From Ectopseudomonas chengduensis (GTDB lineage Bacteria; Pseudomonadota; Gammaproteobacteria; Pseudomonadales; Pseudomonadaceae), in the NCBI RefSeq assembly GCF_015712065.1, contig NZ_JACFYZ010000003.1, positions 372,001 through 436,000 of the forward strand: a DNA stretch of 64,000 bases. The letters run 5' to 3'. This document shows, piece by piece, positions 63,443 to 64,000 of the stretch. The position numbers were made by a program, and so were the translations under genes. The notes below the pieces were generated by a model that was given only the letters and a program-made list of their open reading frames with translations, did not search any database and had not been told where the DNA came from. Each line of letters starts with the position of its first letter. The stretch's first letter is position 1.

Positions 63443-64000
63443 ATGAGTGAAGGTCCCGAGGATCAAAAGCCGGCTGGCGACAATCTGGAAAGCCTGCTGC
63501 CGATCGACGAGCACATAGAGGAAGGGCAGGACGCGGAAGGTCGCAAGGTGCGTCACCGTGGTATCTACCTGCTGCCCAATCTGTTCACCACGGCCAACCT
63601 GTTCGCCGGTTTCTATTCCATCATCAATGCGATGAACGGCAACTTCTACGTGGCCGCCGCCGCAGTATTTGTCGCCATGGTGCTCGACGGTCTGGACGGT
63701 CGCGTAGCGCGCCTGACCAATACGCAAAGTGCATTCGGTGCCGAGTACGACTCGCTTTCCGATATGGTCGCTTTCGGTGTGGCGCCGGCTCTGCTCGCAT
63801 TCGAATGGGCGCTGGGCAGCATGGGTAAGGTGGGCTGGATGGTCGCCTTCATCTATGTCGCTGGCGCTGCATTGCGTCTGGCGCGCTTCAATACGCAGAT
63901 CGGTAGCGTCGACAAGCGCTACTTCATCGGCCTGGCCAGTCCGGCTGCGGCAGGCGTGGTTGCCGGTACGGTGTGGGCATTCAGCGATTTCGGCATCAAG
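63443..64000 (+). CDS. pssA: CDP-diacylglycerol-serine O-phosphatidyltransferase (3'-truncated)
   Basis: Makes phosphatidylserine, the precursor of phosphatidylethanolamine, at the inner membrane. The first 186 codons are open to the window end. An acidic, hydrophilic N-terminus is followed by GIYLLPNLFTTANLFAGFYS and the CDP-alcohol phosphotransferase motif DGLDGRVARLTNTQSAFGAEYDSLSD, matching D-x2-DG-x2-AR-x8-G-x3-D-x3-D. The membrane-spanning type of PS synthase. ilvC-pssA order matches P. aeruginosa. Confidence 0.93.
   Translation, partial: MSEGPEDQKPAGDNLESLLPIDEHIEEGQDAEGRKVRHRGIYLLPNLFTTANLFAGFYSIINAMNGNFYVAAAAVFVAMVLDGLDGRVARLTNTQSAFGAEYDSLSDMVAFGVAPALLAFEWALGSMGKVGWMVAFIYVAGAALRLARFNTQIGSVDKRYFIGLASPAAAGVVAGTVWAFSDFGIK

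Overview
The window is a contiguous, gene-dense, GC-rich piece of a Pseudomonas chromosome. The gene order (carB-greA-yhbY/rlmE-ftsH-folP-glmM-tpiA-secG-tRNA-Leu-tRNA-fMet-rimP-nusA-infB-rbfA-truB-rpsO-pnp, later pgi-panC-panB-folK-pcnB-crcZ-cbrB-cbrA, dksA, a heme-uptake operon next to a PrrF sRNA, mrcB, ilvI-ilvN, ilvC-pssA) follows the P. aeruginosa layout, but differences argue against P. aeruginosa itself: one PrrF copy instead of two, an ilvY gene between ilvN and ilvC, and different interspersed repeats. A member of the P. mendocina/pseudoalcaligenes/oleovorans group is my inference. I see no prophage, integron, CRISPR array or genomic island.

Positions 1-19500 are housekeeping: the end of carbamoyl-phosphate synthase, transcript cleavage factor GreA, ribosome maturation (YhbY, RlmE, RimP, RbfA, TruB), protein quality control (FtsH), folate and peptidoglycan precursors (FolP, GlmM), TpiA, SecG, two tRNAs, and the nusA-infB transcription/translation operon ending in rpsO and pnp. 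A very long hairpin lies between rpsO and pnp. Positions 19500-30500 are more variable: a BON-domain stress protein with a candidate sigma-54 promoter, a CsbD-like protein followed by an array of degenerate 16-bp tandem repeats, a DUF748 envelope protein with two DUF2845 paralogues, an rRNA methyltransferase-like protein, an MpaB-family protein, acetyl-CoA synthetase, and a divergent pair of DJ-1/PfpI proteins (one periplasmic, one an AraC-type regulator). A MITE-like element follows.

Positions 30600-45300 hold pgi, pantothenate synthesis (panB-panC), folK, pcnB and the carbon/nitrogen control locus cbrX-cbrA-cbrB with the Hfq-titrating RNA CrcZ, which has a good sigma-54 promoter and six A-rich Hfq-type clusters. 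gluQ, dksA, an aminotransferase and sfsA follow. Positions 45300-54700 hold a Rieske-type ferredoxin, the Fur-controlled heme transport genes phuSTUVW without a TonB receptor, a single PrrF sRNA under a Fur box, the cyclic-nucleotide-binding protein CbpA and small accessory genes. Positions 54700-64000 hold PBP1B, a lipoprotein, YqcC, a DUF4124 protein, and the branched-chain amino-acid genes ilvI-ilvN, ilvY and ilvC, then the start of pssA, cut by the window end.

The most notable non-coding structures are the 79-nt rpsO-pnp hairpin, the 16-bp repeat array after csbD, and the structured ilvI leader. Everything was read by eye; homology statements rest on recognised motifs and gene order, not on searches.
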